A DNA stretch of 64,000 bases from Sinorhizobium fredii (GCF_002944405.1 NZ_CP024307.1:2066501-2130500), one strand, 5' to 3'; counted from the stretch's first letter, positions 36,561-49,011 are shown. Notes: generated by a model not told the origin, from the letters alone. Translations and numbers: made by a program.

Positions 36561-37397
36561 TCAGGCTGCCCGCGGCGCGGCCAAAGTCACGGGCAAGCCA
36601 TCGGCCGAGGTTTCCACCGCCACTCCGCCGCGCAGGCTATGCCAGGTGAGCAGTTCCATCGTGCCGTCGAAATGCTCGGCGATCGCCGTGCAGCTTTCGA
36701 CCCAGTCACCGGTGTTGATGTAGCGGATCTCGTCGATGTCCTCGATCACCGCGTGATGGATATGCCCGCAGATCACGCCCTGGGCGTTATGCCGGCGGGC
36801 TTCCTCCGCAACGACCCTCTGAAACTCGCCGATGAAATTCACCGCGTGCTTGACCTGCAGCTTCGCCCAGGACGAAAACGACCAATACGGCATGCCGAGG
36901 CGGCGGCGAATGGCGGCAAGGCCGATATTAATAGCGATTGCCGTGTCGTAGGCCCAGTCGCCGAGATAGGCGAGCACACGCGCGTTGCGCACGACGACGT
37001 CGAATTCGTCGCCATGCAGCACGAGGTAGTTGCGCCCGTCCGCGCCCTGGTGCATGTGGCGCGCCGCGACCTCGATACCGCCGAAGTGGACGCCCGGAAA
37101 ATCCCTCATGAACTCATCGTGGTTGCCGGGAATGTAAATAATGCGCGAACCCTTGCGCGCCTTGCGCAGGAGCTTCTGAACGACGTCGTTGCAGGACTGC
37201 GGCCAGTACCAGCTCCGCTTCAACCGCCAGCCGTCGACGATGTCGCCGACGAGAATGATAGTCTCGGCCTCATGGTGGCGCAGGAAATCGATCAGGTAGT
37301 CCGTCTTCGCCGCCTTCGAGCCCAGATGGACGTCGGAGATGAACAGCGTCCGCAATTTCCGCACCGGATTCTGTTGAGATCCCGATATCGCAACCAT
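36561..37397 (-). CDS. plcP: PlcP-type phospholipase C (LpxH-like metallophosphoesterase)
   Basis: A 278-residue calcineurin-like metallophosphoesterase with DVHLGS, GDIVDG, GNHDEF, LHGDEFD and GHIHHA, the full set of metal ligands. Rhizobial members of this LpxH-like family near sinR are PlcP, the intracellular phospholipase C that degrades phosphatidylcholine during phosphate limitation and starts lipid remodelling. The generic annotation is UDP-2,3-diacylglucosamine diphosphatase. The ATG at 37397 with GAGGA 5 nt upstream is preferred to a start 13 codons upstream. A Pho-box-like element lies upstream. Confidence 0.88.
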   Translation of the reverse strand: MVAISGSQQNPVRKLRTLFISDVHLGSKAAKTDYLIDFLRHHEAETIILVGDIVDGWRLKRSWYWPQSCNDVVQKLLRKARKGSRIIYIPGNHDEFMRDFPGVHFGGIEVAARHMHQGADGRNYLVLHGDEFDVVVRNARVLAYLGDWAYDTAIAINIGLAAIRRRLGMPYWSFSSWAKLQVKHAVNFIGEFQRVVAEEARRHNAQGVICGHIHHAVIEDIDEIRYINTGDWVESCTAIAEHFDGTMELLTWHSLRGGVAVETSADGLPVTLAAPRAA

Positions 37398-37448
37398 GAG
37401 ATCCTCGCCTTCTCGAGCTATGTCTCGCCTCGTCAAAACCAGACTCGT

Positions 37449-37466
37449 GTTTCAGGAAGATGACAC
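37449..37466 (-). promoter_or_regulatory. Possible Pho box for plcP
   Basis: On the minus strand GTGTCATCTTCCTGAAAC. The first half matches 6 of 7 of CTGTCAT and the second matches 4 of 7 at the correct 11-bp period. It lies about 50 bp before the plcP start. plcP is known to be controlled by PhoB in Sinorhizobium, so a site here is expected. Confidence 0.5.
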
Positions 37467-37574
37467 CGGAATTCGGCGGACCGGATCGGGCTGATGAAAA
37501 GCGCTGCCGTGAAACTGTACGCGGGCGGGAATTCGTGCCAAAAGGCCCCGATCCAGAAACGGGGATGTGACGGC

Positions 37575-39887
37575 ATGACCACGGGCGAAAAAGCGAAACC
37601 TCAATCGGCTCCGGCGAGCGGAGACATCGACCAGCAGGCACTCTTCTTCCACCGCTACCCCCGTCCGGGCAAGCTAGAGATCCAGCCCACCAAACCGCTC
37701 GGCAATCAGCGCGATCTGGCGCTCGCCTATTCGCCCGGCGTCGCAGCCCCCTGCCTTGCCATCAGGGATGACCCGGCGAGCGCCGCCGATTTCACCGCCC
37801 GCTCTAACCTCGTCGCCGTGGTCTCCAACGGCACCGCCGTGCTCGGCCTCGGCAATATCGGTCCCCTGGCCTCAAAACCGGTGATGGAAGGCAAGGCCGT
37901 CCTCTTCAAGAAATTCGCCGGCATCGATGTCTTCGATATCGAGATCGACGCGCCGACCGTCGAACGCATGGTCGACGTGGTTTCCGCGCTCGAGCCGACC
38001 TTCGGCGGCATCAATCTCGAAGACATCAAGGCTCCGGAATGTTTCGAGGTCGAGCGCCGCTTGCGGGAGAAGATGGACATTCCCGTCTTCCATGATGACC
38101 AGCACGGAACGGCGATCATTGTCGCCGCCGCCGTCCTGAACGGCCTGGAACTCGCCGGCAAGGACATCGCCAAGGCGAAGATCGTCGCCTCGGGCGCCGG
38201 CGCTGCCGCCCTTGCCTGCCTGAACCTTCTCGTCACCCTTGGCGCCAAGCCCGAAAACATCTGGGTCCATGACCTGGAGGGTCTCGTCTATAAGGGCCGC
38301 GAGGTTCTGATGGACGAATGGAAGGCCATCTACGCGCAGGACAGCGCCAATCGCGTGCTTGCCGACAGCATCGGCGGCGCCGACGTTTTCCTGGGACTTT
38401 CTGCAGCAGGCGTCCTCAAGCCCGAACTGCTCGCCCAGATGGCCGAGAAGCCGCTGATCATGGCGCTCGCCAACCCGACACCGGAAATCATGCCGGAAGT
38501 GGCGCGCGCCGCGCGGCCGGACGCGATGATCTGCACCGGACGCTCCGACTTCCCGAACCAGGTCAACAACGTCCTTTGCTTCCCGCATATCTTCCGCGGC
38601 GCGCTCGATTGCGGCGCGCGCACCATCAATGAAGAGATGAAGATGGCGGCGGTGCGGGCAATCGCCGGCCTGGCGCGCGAGGAGCCGTCGGATGTTGCGG
38701 CCCGTGCCTATTCAGGGGAAACGCCGGTCTTCGGACCCGACTATCTCATCCCCTCGCCCTTCGACCAGCGGTTGATCCTGCGCATCGCTCCGGCGGTGGC
38801 CAAGGCTGCAGCCGAGAGCGGCGTCGCTACCCGGCCGATCCAGGATTTCGACGCCTATCTCGACAAGCTCAACCGCTTCGTCTTCCGCTCCGGCTTCATC
38901 ATGAAGCCGGTCTTCGCAGCCGCCAAGAACGCCCCCAAGAACCGCGTCATCTTCGCCGAAGGAGAAGACGAACGGGTGTTGCGCGCCGCCCAGGTGCTCT
39001 TGGAAGAAGGCACGGCCAAGCCGATCCTGATCGGCCGTCCGCAGATCATCGACACCCGCCTCCGCCGCTATGGCCTCAGAATCCGTCCCGATGTCGACTT
39101 CGAGGTCGTCAATCCGGAAGGAGATCCGCGCTATCGCGACTACGTCGAAGAATACTTCACCCTTGTCGGCCGTCTCGGCGTCATCCCGGAAGCCGCCCGC
39201 ACGATCGTCCGCACGAATACGACGGTGATCGGTGCGCTGGCGGTCAAGCGCGGTGAAGCGGACGCATTGATCTGCGGGGTCGAAGGGCGCTACAGCCGAC
39301 ACCTGCGCGACGTTTCACAGATCATCGGCAAGAAGCCGGGCGTACTCGACTTCTCGGCGCTAAGCCTGTTGATTTCCCAGCGCGGTGCGACCTTCTTCAC
39401 CGACACCTATGTGAGCTTCAGCCCCAGCGCCGAGGAAATCGCCCAGACGACCGTGATGGCCGCCGGCGAAATACGCCGCTTTGGCATCACGCCGCGCGCT
39501 GCCCTTGTTTCCCATTCGAATTTCGGATCGCGCGAATCCGAGAGCGCCGCCAAGATGCGCGCCGCGCTCAAGCTCGTCCGCGAGCTGGCGCCCGATCTCG
39601 AGGTCGACGGCGAGATGCACGGGGACGCAGCCATCTCCGAAACGCTGCGCGAGCGGGTGATGCCGAACAGCACGCTGAAGGGCGAAGCCAATCTGCTCGT
39701 CTTCCCCAATCTCGACGCCGCCAACATCACGCTCGGCGTCGTCAAGACGATGACGGACAGCCTTCATGTCGGGCCGATCCTACTCGGCTCGGCGCTGCCG
39801 GCCCACATCCTTTCCCCCTCCGTCACCTCCCGCGGCGTCGTCAACATGGCGGCTCTTGCAGTGGTCGAGGCAAGCCATCCCGCCTGA
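37575..39887 (+). CDS. dme: NAD(P)-dependent malic enzyme fused to phosphotransacetylase-like domain
   Basis: A 770-residue chimera. Residues 1-430 are the malic enzyme with [25 protein letters not shown] and the nucleotide-binding [15 protein letters not shown]. Residues 440-770 are a phosphate-acetyltransferase-like regulatory domain beginning [20 protein letters not shown]. It converts malate to pyruvate and feeds acetyl-CoA synthesis, and in rhizobia the NAD-dependent form (Dme) is needed in nitrogen-fixing nodules. The length of 770 and the position next to sinRI match Sinorhizobium Dme. The paralogue Tme is similar in sequence, so the cofactor is inferred from context. The ATG at 37575 gives 770 residues. 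An earlier ATG at 37494 is less likely. Confidence 0.93.
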   Translation: MTTGEKAKPQSAPASGDIDQQALFFHRYPRPGKLEIQPTKPLGNQRDLALAYSPGVAAPCLAIRDDPASAADFTARSNLVAVVSNGTAVLGLGNIGPLASKPVMEGKAVLFKKFAGIDVFDIEIDAPTVERMVDVVSALEPTFGGINLEDIKAPECFEVERRLREKMDIPVFHDDQHGTAIIVAAAVLNGLELAGKDIAKAKIVASGAGAAALACLNLLVTLGAKPENIWVHDLEGLVYKGREVLMDEWKAIYAQDSANRVLADSIGGADVFLGLSAAGVLKPELLAQMAEKPLIMALANPTPEIMPEVARAARPDAMICTGRSDFPNQVNNVLCFPHIFRGALDCGARTINEEMKMAAVRAIAGLAREEPSDVAARAYSGETPVFGPDYLIPSPFDQRLILRIAPAVAKAAAESGVATRPIQDFDAYLDKLNRFVFRSGFIMKPVFAAAKNAPKNRVIFAEGEDERVLRAAQVLLEEGTAKPILIGRPQIIDTRLRRYGLRIRPDVDFEVVNPEGDPRYRDYVEEYFTLVGRLGVIPEAARTIVRTNTTVIGALAVKRGEADALICGVEGRYSRHLRDVSQIIGKKPGVLDFSALSLLISQRGATFFTDTYVSFSPSAEEIAQTTVMAAGEIRRFGITPRAALVSHSNFGSRESESAAKMRAALKLVRELAPDLEVDGEMHGDAAISETLRERVMPNSTLKGEANLLVFPNLDAANITLGVVKTMTDSLHVGPILLGSALPAHILSPSVTSRGVVNMAALAVVEASHPA

Positions 39888-39904
39888 GGAATGGCTCTCC
39901 GGTC

Positions 39905-39950
39905 TATCGCGCTTTAGGCGATTCCGCGGCAGCTTGCCGCGGAAAAACAA
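39905..39950 (+). repeat. Stem-loop after dme
   Basis: GCGCTTTAGGCGATTCC followed by a perfect 10-bp hairpin (TTCCGCGGCA, loop GCT, TGCCGCGGAA at 39922-39944). No T run follows on the plus strand. It resembles dispersed rhizobial palindromic elements that start CGCGCTTTA, as at 63350. Confidence 0.45.
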
Positions 39951-40060
39951 CCATGCATTGATCTAGTGAAAAGACTTGCACCGATTACGAAATATAGCAC
40001 TAGACAAAAACCGGCAGGCTAAACCATGTTTATTCTAGGGGCATGAATCGGTGTTACGGC

Positions 40061-40795
40061 ATGACTAATCAACAGGCTGTCCTCGATCTGCTGGATATCG
40101 TGGAATATGGCGGGTGTGCGGAACCGCAGCAATTCTTCGCCTTGATGCGTCGTACCTTCGATATTGCGCATCTTCTCTATCTGGAAGCGGAACCGACGGC
40201 CGAGGGTCTCAAGGTCTGCCGCCTGCATCACACCTTCGGCGCCTATGCCGAGGAGCTCTATCTGTCGCGCGGTCTTCACCGGATCGACCCTATCCTTCGG
40301 CTTGCTCTCGGAGGCGTAAGGCCTGTGGAATGGGCACCCGCACGCCGCCGCTTTCCCGAATGCGAGCCGCTCTTCGAGGCTGCAGAGGACCTCGGCCTGT
40401 CCACGGAAGGGGTCGCCCTGCCGCTGCCTTCGCCGGCCGGCCGCATGGCGCTGCTGGCGATCAGCGCCAACATGTCGCCGACGGAATGGTCCGAATATCG
40501 CCGCTGCCATCTGCGTGACTTCCAGCTGGCAGCCAATCTCTTTCATGCCTCGATGCTCGAGCGGACGATGGCAGATACGATCGACGAGCGCGATCCGCGC
40601 TTGACCAGCCGCGAAACCGAGGTCCTGACCTGGTCGGCAGCCGGCAAGAGCTATTGGGAAATCGCGACGATCCTCGGCATTTCCGAACGCACGGTCCGCT
40701 TCTTCATGAGCAATGCACGCCGCAAGCTCAATGTCGTGTCGAACACGCAAGCGGTTGCGCAGGCAGTCCGCCATGCGTTGATCCCCACCATCTGA
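40061..40795 (+). CDS. sinR: SinR, LuxR-type quorum-sensing regulator
   Basis: A 244-residue LuxR-family regulator. An autoinducer-binding domain at about 10-150 (WAPARRRFPECEPLFEAAEDLGLSTEGVALPL) is followed by a C-terminal helix-turn-helix (LTSRETEVLTWSAAGKSYWEIATILGISERTVRFFMSNARRKL). It activates sinI, about 150 bp downstream on the same strand. The start at 40061 is preferred. An ATG at 40043 has AGGGG only one nt before it, too close to work. The dme gene lies directly upstream. Confidence 0.96.
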   Translation: MTNQQAVLDLLDIVEYGGCAEPQQFFALMRRTFDIAHLLYLEAEPTAEGLKVCRLHHTFGAYAEELYLSRGLHRIDPILRLALGGVRPVEWAPARRRFPECEPLFEAAEDLGLSTEGVALPLPSPAGRMALLAISANMSPTEWSEYRRCHLRDFQLAANLFHASMLERTMADTIDERDPRLTSRETEVLTWSAAGKSYWEIATILGISERTVRFFMSNARRKLNVVSNTQAVAQAVRHALIPTI

Positions 40796-40837
40796 CGGGG
40801 GAATTTACCATCGGAGCTCGCTCCCGGCGCCGGATGC

Positions 40838-40854
40838 CCCACAAATTTTGTGGG
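40838..40854. promoter_or_regulatory. Palindrome upstream of sinI, possible ExpR/SinR-region operator
   Basis: CCCACAAATTTTGTGGG, an 8-bp perfect inverted repeat around a single central base. It is 16 bp left of the lux-box-like element and about 95 bp before sinI. A regulatory role, perhaps binding of the second LuxR-type regulator ExpR, is inferred from place and symmetry. Confidence 0.5.
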
Positions 40855-40870
40855 AAAAATCGTTGGATTA

Positions 40871-40890
40871 AACTGTCACTACCGACAGTT
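40871..40890. promoter_or_regulatory. lux-box-like operator of sinI
   Basis: AACTGTCACTACCGACAGTT, a 20-bp element with 7-bp perfect arms and a 6-bp spacer, the size and layout of LuxR-type binding sites. It lies 59 bp before the sinI start, where SinR is expected to act. Confidence 0.75.
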
Positions 40891-40949
40891 ACATGTGTCG
40901 CCCGAGCCTGACAGCATCGCTCCATCGCGCAAACACGATGGAGCGAAAG

Positions 40950-41594
40950 ATGATCAGGATAGTGAACGGAAACGCTCGCGGAAAACATCCGCAGGCCATC
41001 GACGAGATGTTCCGGCTGCGCAAGCGCGTCTTCCACGACTTTTTGAAATGGGACGTCAGGACCGAGGGCGATTGGGAAATCGACCACTACGACAAGGCCA
41101 ATCCGCTCTATGTGATGTCCTATTCGCCGGAAACCGGGAAGCTGCGTGGCTCGCTCAGGCTCCTGCCGACGCTGGGGCCGAACATGCTGGATGATACATT
41201 CCCGGTGCTGCTCGGCGGCAACCCGGAAATCCGGAGCGCTTCGGTCTGGGAATCGAGCCGCTTCTGCATCGACCCGGATATTTCCCAGGACCGGTCTTCG
41301 AATCAGGTAACGATCGCCGCCGCCGAACTGATGTGCGGCGTCGGCGAACTTGGCCTTGCCTCCGGCATCAGCCACATCGTCACCGTCACAGACGTCTTCC
41401 TTGAGCGGATGTTCCGCCGCATGGGGTGCCCCGGAGAACGGATTGCCGAGCCGCACAGGATCGGCAATGTCTACGCGGTCGCGGTCGCCTGGGAAGTGTC
41501 GAGAAGCCTGCTTCGACAGATGAAGGCCGTTGCCCTCATCGAAGGCACGGTGCTCGAACGGCCCATGTCGCTCGAAACTGCAAGGGCGGCCTAA
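40950..41594 (+). CDS. sinI: SinI, acyl-homoserine-lactone synthase
   Basis: A 214-residue LuxI-family synthase that makes long-chain acyl-homoserine lactones. Conserved residues are seen in RLRKRVFHDFLKWDV, GDWEIDHYD, GSLRLLPT and SVWESSRFCID, with the expected Arg, Trp, Asp and Glu. Of three close ATG codons the one at 40950 is chosen: GGAGCGAAAG lies at the right distance and the protein then starts MIRIVNGNARGKHP as in Sinorhizobium SinI. The upstream ATG at 40938 is possible. Confidence 0.97.
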   Translation: MIRIVNGNARGKHPQAIDEMFRLRKRVFHDFLKWDVRTEGDWEIDHYDKANPLYVMSYSPETGKLRGSLRLLPTLGPNMLDDTFPVLLGGNPEIRSASVWESSRFCIDPDISQDRSSNQVTIAAAELMCGVGELGLASGISHIVTVTDVFLERMFRRMGCPGERIAEPHRIGNVYAVAVAWEVSRSLLRQMKAVALIEGTVLERPMSLETARAA

Positions 41595-41598
41595 TCAT

Positions 41599-41630
41599 GG
41601 CCGGGCCGTTCAGGCGGCCCGGCCCTTCCT
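41599..41630 (+). terminator. Terminator-like hairpin after sinI
   Basis: A 10-bp perfect stem GGCCGGGCCG with CGGCCCGGCC and a 6-nt loop, followed by CTTCCT. The T run is weak. Confidence 0.6.
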
Positions 41631-41736
41631 GTCTCGGAACACGTATTAACGCAAACGCCGTCTTGTCGTTGCGCCCTCACCCTAACGTCGTATGATGTGA
41701 CTACAGGCGCCCCTGTCCCGCGATCAGCGGAGCGAA

Positions 41737-43845
<2,109 letters not shown>

Positions 43846-43898
43846 CGCATATGGGCACAGCCGCCGGCGAAACGCAAGGCGGGGGCGCCGCGCCCTGC

Positions 43899-44723
<825 letters not shown>

Positions 44724-44726
44724 GAT

Positions 44727-46409
44727 CTACCCTCGGTCGCGGAAACGGTTGGTGATCGGATAGCGCCGGTCCCGGCCGAAATTCTTCTTGGTGATCTTGA
44801 CCCCGGGAGCCGACTGCCGCCGCTTGTATTCGGCGATGTAGAGCAGGTGTTCGATCCGATGCACCGTGGCCTCGTCATGCCCGCGGGCGACGATTTCCTC
44901 GGTACTCAGTTCCTTCTCCACCAGGCACTCGAGAATGTCGTCGAGGACCGGATAGGGCGGCAGCGAGTCCTGGTCGGTCTGGTTGGGCCGCAGTTCGGCC
45001 GAGGGCGCCTTGTCGATGATGTTCAGCGGGATGACCTCGCCGGAGGGGCCGAGTGCTCCGGGCGGCACAGCGCCATTGCGCCAGCGCGACAGTGCATAGA
45101 CCTGCATCTTGTAAAGGTCCTTGATCGGGTTAAAGCCGCCGTTCATGTCGCCGTAGAGCGTCGCGTAGCCGACCGACATTTCCGATTTGTTGCCGGTGGT
45201 CACCACCATCGAGCCGAACTTGTTGGAGATCGCCATCAGGATCGTGCCGCGCGTGCGGCTCTGCAGGTTCTCCTCGGTGATCCCGGATTCGGTCCCCTCG
45301 AACGTGTCGGCGAGAGCATTGAGAAAGCCTTCGACGGGCTCCTCGATCGCAACGACGTCATAATGGCAGCCGAGCGCCTTGGCACAGGCCTCGGCGTCCT
45401 TCAGCGATTCCCGCGACGTATAGCGATAGGGCAGCATGATCGTGCGAACCCGCTCCTCGCCGAGCGCGTCCACGGCGAGCGCCGCGCAGATCGCCGAGTC
45501 GATGCCGCCCGACAGGCCGAGGACGACGTTCTTGAAGCCGTTCTTGTTGACGTAGTCGCGCAGCCCCAACATGCAGGCGCGATAGTCCGCCTCCTCGCAT
45601 TCCGGCAGGCGAGACCGGAGTCCGTTGTGTGAGACCCAGCCGTCGTCACCCCTCGTCCATTCGGAGATCGCGAGCGCCTCCTCGAACTGGCTCATCTGGA
45701 AGGCGAGCGAGCGATCGGCATTGAAGCCGAAGCTCGCGCCGTCGAAGACCAGTTCGTCCTGCCCGCCGAGCTGATTGGCATAGATCATCGGCAAGCCGGT
45801 CTCTATCACCTGCTTCAGCACGATCTGGTGACGGACATCAACTTTACCGCGGTAGTAGGGCGAACCGTTCGGAGAAAGCAGGATTTCGGCGCCGCTTTCC
45901 TCGAGCGTCTCGCAGACGCCGAGCTCTCCCCAAATGTCTTCGCAGATCGGAACCCCGATGCGAATGCCGCGGAAATTCACCGGACCGGGCATCTCGCCTT
46001 GATCGAACACCCGCTTTTCGTCGAACTCGCCGTAATTCGGCAGATCCACCTTGTCACGGACGGCGATGATCTTGCCCCCGTCCAGGACGGCCACCGAATT
46101 GTGCCGCTGCGCGGAGGCTTGACGGGGGAAGCCGATGATCACTCCCGGCCCTCCATCCGCCGTCTCTGCGGCGAGGTTCTCGACGGCGCGCAGGCACGCC
46201 TTCAGGAAGGCCGGTTTCAGCACCAGGTCTTCAGGCGGATAGCCGGAAATGAAAAGCTCGGTGAACAGCACCAGGTCGGCGCCCTGGCGCGCGGCGTCGG
46301 CCCGCGCTTCGCGCGCCTTGGCCAGGTTGCCGGCGATATCGCCGACGGTCGGATTGAGCTGGGCTACGGCGATCCGTAGCGTCGAAGGTGCGGCTTTCTG
46401 TGGGGTCAT
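44727..46409 (-). CDS. nadE: Glutamine-dependent NAD+ synthetase
   Basis: A 560-residue two-domain enzyme for the last step of NAD synthesis. The N-terminal nitrilase-like glutaminase has the Glu-Lys-Cys residues in FTELFISGYPPEDL, RDKVDLPNYGEFDE and VPICEDIWGEL. The C-terminal synthetase has the P-loop-like GLSGGIDSA (about 310) and the NAD-binding TGNKSEMSVGYATLYGD. Full length. It is upstream of the PD40 protein in one operon. The start ATG at 46409 gives the family length. Confidence 0.97.
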   Translation of the reverse strand: MTPQKAAPSTLRIAVAQLNPTVGDIAGNLAKAREARADAARQGADLVLFTELFISGYPPEDLVLKPAFLKACLRAVENLAAETADGGPGVIIGFPRQASAQRHNSVAVLDGGKIIAVRDKVDLPNYGEFDEKRVFDQGEMPGPVNFRGIRIGVPICEDIWGELGVCETLEESGAEILLSPNGSPYYRGKVDVRHQIVLKQVIETGLPMIYANQLGGQDELVFDGASFGFNADRSLAFQMSQFEEALAISEWTRGDDGWVSHNGLRSRLPECEEADYRACMLGLRDYVNKNGFKNVVLGLSGGIDSAICAALAVDALGEERVRTIMLPYRYTSRESLKDAEACAKALGCHYDVVAIEEPVEGFLNALADTFEGTESGITEENLQSRTRGTILMAISNKFGSMVVTTGNKSEMSVGYATLYGDMNGGFNPIKDLYKMQVYALSRWRNGAVPPGALGPSGEVIPLNIIDKAPSAELRPNQTDQDSLPPYPVLDDILECLVEKELSTEEIVARGHDEATVHRIEHLLYIAEYKRRQSAPGVKITKKNFGRDRRYPITNRFRDRG

Positions 46410-46634
46410 GGCAGGCCTGTCGGTGTTTCCTCGGCGAATGCATCCAGCTTAAGGCTTGTACTTAACGCATCAGGGGGCAAAAAAACCCCTCCCAATCGCA
46501 ATGCTTAGAAAAAATCTGAAAAATCCTGTTGTTCCCGGCCGTTAGTGACGCGACAGGGACCCGTCGCCACAGCGGGAACCTGAGGATCATCAAAGCCGTT
46601 TCGCCATTCATCCCCCGTTCAAGATGACGGTCGT

Positions 46635-48593
46635 ATGACAGTTGAACGAAAGTTTTGTGAAATTGGAGAAGTTGTGGCCAGTATCGATTCCGCCGCGAGA
46701 GGTCCTCAGGTCTATGTCGAAAGGCCGGGCTTTTCCGTCAGACACGCAAAGACCCTGGCGGGCACCCGCAGCGCGCTGTTTTCGCTTTCGCTTGCCGCGA
46801 CGATCGTCTTTGCGGTCGAGTTCATCGTGCGCCAGTCAGGCTCCGAAACGATCGCCTATTTCATCGATCCAATGCGGCCGGCCTGGACGACGGTCGCAGT
46901 CTTCTTCCTCGTCATGCTGGCGCTCGACGCGCTGTTTGGCCGTGAGCACAAGGGCGCGCTCGTGGTGGCGCCGCTCGCCATCATCCCGGCATTTATCTGC
47001 CAGCAGAAGCAAGTCTTCCTGTCCGACCCGCTCTATCCCACCGATTTTCTGTTCGGCCGTCAGATCATGGAGCTGATGCCGGTGCTGGTGAAGGATCGGC
47101 CATGGACCGCAGTCGGTGTCGTTCTCGGAATACTGGCAACCGTCATCGCCATCGCCCTGCTGCTGCGCTACGCCTGGCGGAACTTTCCGAAGCTGACCAG
47201 CCGGGAGCGTCTCGCACGGGTCGTCTTCGCCCTGCCGCTGCTCGTCGCCTTCTGGAACATCATGGACTACAACCAGTTCTCCTGGGTCCGTGACCGGTTG
47301 CGCGTCATTCCGATCATGTGGGACCAGACCGAGAACTACCGCCACAACGGCTTCGTGCTCGCCTTCGCGATCAACCTGCCGATGGCCAATGTGAGCGCTC
47401 CGCCCGGCTACATGGCCGATGCGATCGGCCGAATTCCCGTAAAGCCGCTGCCCGCCGGAACGACGCATCGCGGCAAGCCGGACGTCATCGTGCTGATGAG
47501 CGAATCCTTCTGGGATCCGACGCGTCTGCCCAAGGTCAAGCTGACGCCCGATCCGATGCCGACGATCCGCGAACTCCAGGGCGGCAACGTCTTCTCGCCC
47601 GAATTCGGCGGCATGACGGCCAATGTCGAGTTCGAAGCGCTGACCGGCTTTTCGAATGCCTTCTTGCCCTATGGCAGCATTCCATACCAGCAATATATCC
47701 GCAATCCGATCCCGTCGCTCGCAACCTTCTTCCGCGGCGAAGGCTATGTGTCGCGCGCCATCCACCCGTTCCAGGGCTGGTTCTGGAACCGCACCGCCGT
47801 CTACAAGGCCTTCGGCTTCGATACCTTCCGCTCCGAAGAGAACCTGCCGGCGATGCAGAAGCGCGGAATTTTCGCTTCGGATGAATCGCTGACAAAGGAG
47901 ATCATCCGCCAGGCCGACGCGATGGACGATCCCTTCTTCTTCTTTGCCGTGACGCTGCAGGGCCATGGGCCCTACGAGCCGAACCGCTACGCGAAGAACA
48001 CCATCAAGGTCGAGGGCGACCTCCCGGAAAGCGACCGGCAGGTGCTTGCCACCTACGCTCAAGGGATCAAGGAGGCCGACGACAGCCTGAAAATGCTCAT
48101 GGAGTGGGCGAAGCAGCGGGATCGCGAGACGATCATCGTTCTCTTCGGCGACCACCTGCCGCCGCTCAACACCGTCTACACCAGCACCGGCTACATGAAA
48201 GACGTGACGGCGGAACGCAAGGGCTCGAAGGACCAGATGAAGGCGCAGCACGAAACGCCGCTTGTCGTCTGGTCGAACAAGACCGGTGCGCAAAAGGATA
48301 TCGGCAGCATCAGCCCGGCTTTTCTTTCTTACCAGATCCTGAAGCAGGCGGGCTATGAGCACCCCTACTACACGGGTTTCCTCGGTAAGGTTCACGACCA
48401 CTTCCGCGTTCTCGACCGCTATTTGCTGATCCGCAAGAACGGCAAGGGCTTGGAGAACTGGCTGCGCCAGCCGAAGATTCCGGTGACGCTGCGCGACTAC
48501 CGCTTCCTCCAGCACGACATGATGTTCGGCAAGCGCTATAGCACCGAGCGCTTCTTTAAGTCGCACGCCGAACTTTTTAGCGCCGGCTTATAA
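46635..48593 (+). CDS. LTA synthase family sulfatase/phosphoglycerol transferase
   Basis: A 652-residue membrane protein with five helices in the first 230 residues, then an extracytoplasmic alkaline-phosphatase-superfamily domain. Metal-site motifs are LMSESFWDP, the nucleophile region GGMTANVEFEALTG and FGDHLPPLN. The family includes LtaS and the phosphoglycerol transferases that modify periplasmic glucans (OpgB, CgmB). Here a role in envelope glycan or glycerophosphate decoration is likely. The exact substrate is not known. No operon partner. Confidence 0.85.
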   Translation: MTVERKFCEIGEVVASIDSAARGPQVYVERPGFSVRHAKTLAGTRSALFSLSLAATIVFAVEFIVRQSGSETIAYFIDPMRPAWTTVAVFFLVMLALDALFGREHKGALVVAPLAIIPAFICQQKQVFLSDPLYPTDFLFGRQIMELMPVLVKDRPWTAVGVVLGILATVIAIALLLRYAWRNFPKLTSRERLARVVFALPLLVAFWNIMDYNQFSWVRDRLRVIPIMWDQTENYRHNGFVLAFAINLPMANVSAPPGYMADAIGRIPVKPLPAGTTHRGKPDVIVLMSESFWDPTRLPKVKLTPDPMPTIRELQGGNVFSPEFGGMTANVEFEALTGFSNAFLPYGSIPYQQYIRNPIPSLATFFRGEGYVSRAIHPFQGWFWNRTAVYKAFGFDTFRSEENLPAMQKRGIFASDESLTKEIIRQADAMDDPFFFFAVTLQGHGPYEPNRYAKNTIKVEGDLPESDRQVLATYAQGIKEADDSLKMLMEWAKQRDRETIIVLFGDHLPPLNTVYTSTGYMKDVTAERKGSKDQMKAQHETPLVVWSNKTGAQKDIGSISPAFLSYQILKQAGYEHPYYTGFLGKVHDHFRVLDRYLLIRKNGKGLENWLRQPKIPVTLRDYRFLQHDMMFGKRYSTERFFKSHAELFSAGL

Positions 48594-48616
48594 GCGGATC
48601 GTCTGCGAACGCACTC

Positions 48617-48644
48617 ATTGGCCCGGTGTCCCCGCCGGGCCAAT
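48617..48644. terminator. Hairpin after the transferase gene
   Basis: A 10-bp perfect stem ATTGGCCCGG with CCGGGCCAAT and an 8-nt loop. No T run, so termination is not certain. Confidence 0.5.
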
Positions 48645-48843
48645 TGCGTATTTGACTATCCGCGCCCCAATTCTCGCCGGGTTCCGATTGGATGCAGGCC
48701 GATCCGAAACAAGACAGAATCAACTTTTGCGCAAGTCAGACTCCGCTAAAATGACAACAGATACGATGCTTTAACCATTTTCGCGCATCGTACAGCTGTA
48801 CGGATGCCAGAAATTAACTTCAAGATTCTGCGGAGACGCTGCT
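48645..48843. promoter_or_regulatory. AT-rich region upstream of small ORF, with TTAACCAT
   Basis: About 200 bp without protein genes. TTAACCAT at 48771-48778 is a CtrA-type half site, and the text TTAACCATTTT repeats the one at 5418. A ribosome site GGAGA lies at 48832-48836 before the ATG at 48844. Confidence 0.4.
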
Positions 48844-49011
48844 ATGTCCGCACGAATCCTGAGCTTACCGGCCAAGCCGTTAGTCATACCAAACTATAGC
48901 AGCCACGGCTCTTCACCCGCCGGTGGCATCGGCGCCGCAAATTCCCCTAAAATTTACGTGAACCCAAACGGCGTACTTGCGCGTTTAGGCCAAGGTGAGA
49001 TTTTATGTTGA
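48844..49011 (+). CDS. Possible small protein, 55 residues
   Basis: An ATG at 48844 with GGAGA seven nt upstream opens a 55-codon frame that ends at TGA 49009-49011. The predicted protein is rich in Ser, Gly, Pro and Asn and has no cleavable signal. The frame ends 65 bp before the start chosen for the next gene. The strong ribosome site is the best evidence. The codon pattern gives only moderate support, and I do not recognise the sequence. Confidence 0.4.
   Translation: MSARILSLPAKPLVIPNYSSHGSSPAGGIGAANSPKIYVNPNGVLARLGQGEILC

Noticed and set aside
40871..40890. Pho box upstream of sinI
   Set aside because: CTGTCA occurs here, but as one arm of a perfect inverted repeat and not a direct repeat with 11-bp period.
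46460..46500. Terminator AGGGGG...CCCCT after position 46469
   Set aside because: Stem of only five pairs, A-rich loop and no T run.
46836..48566. 576-codon minus-strand frame opposite the transferase gene
   Set aside because: Shadow of a membrane/phosphatase-domain gene with clear motifs on the plus strand.
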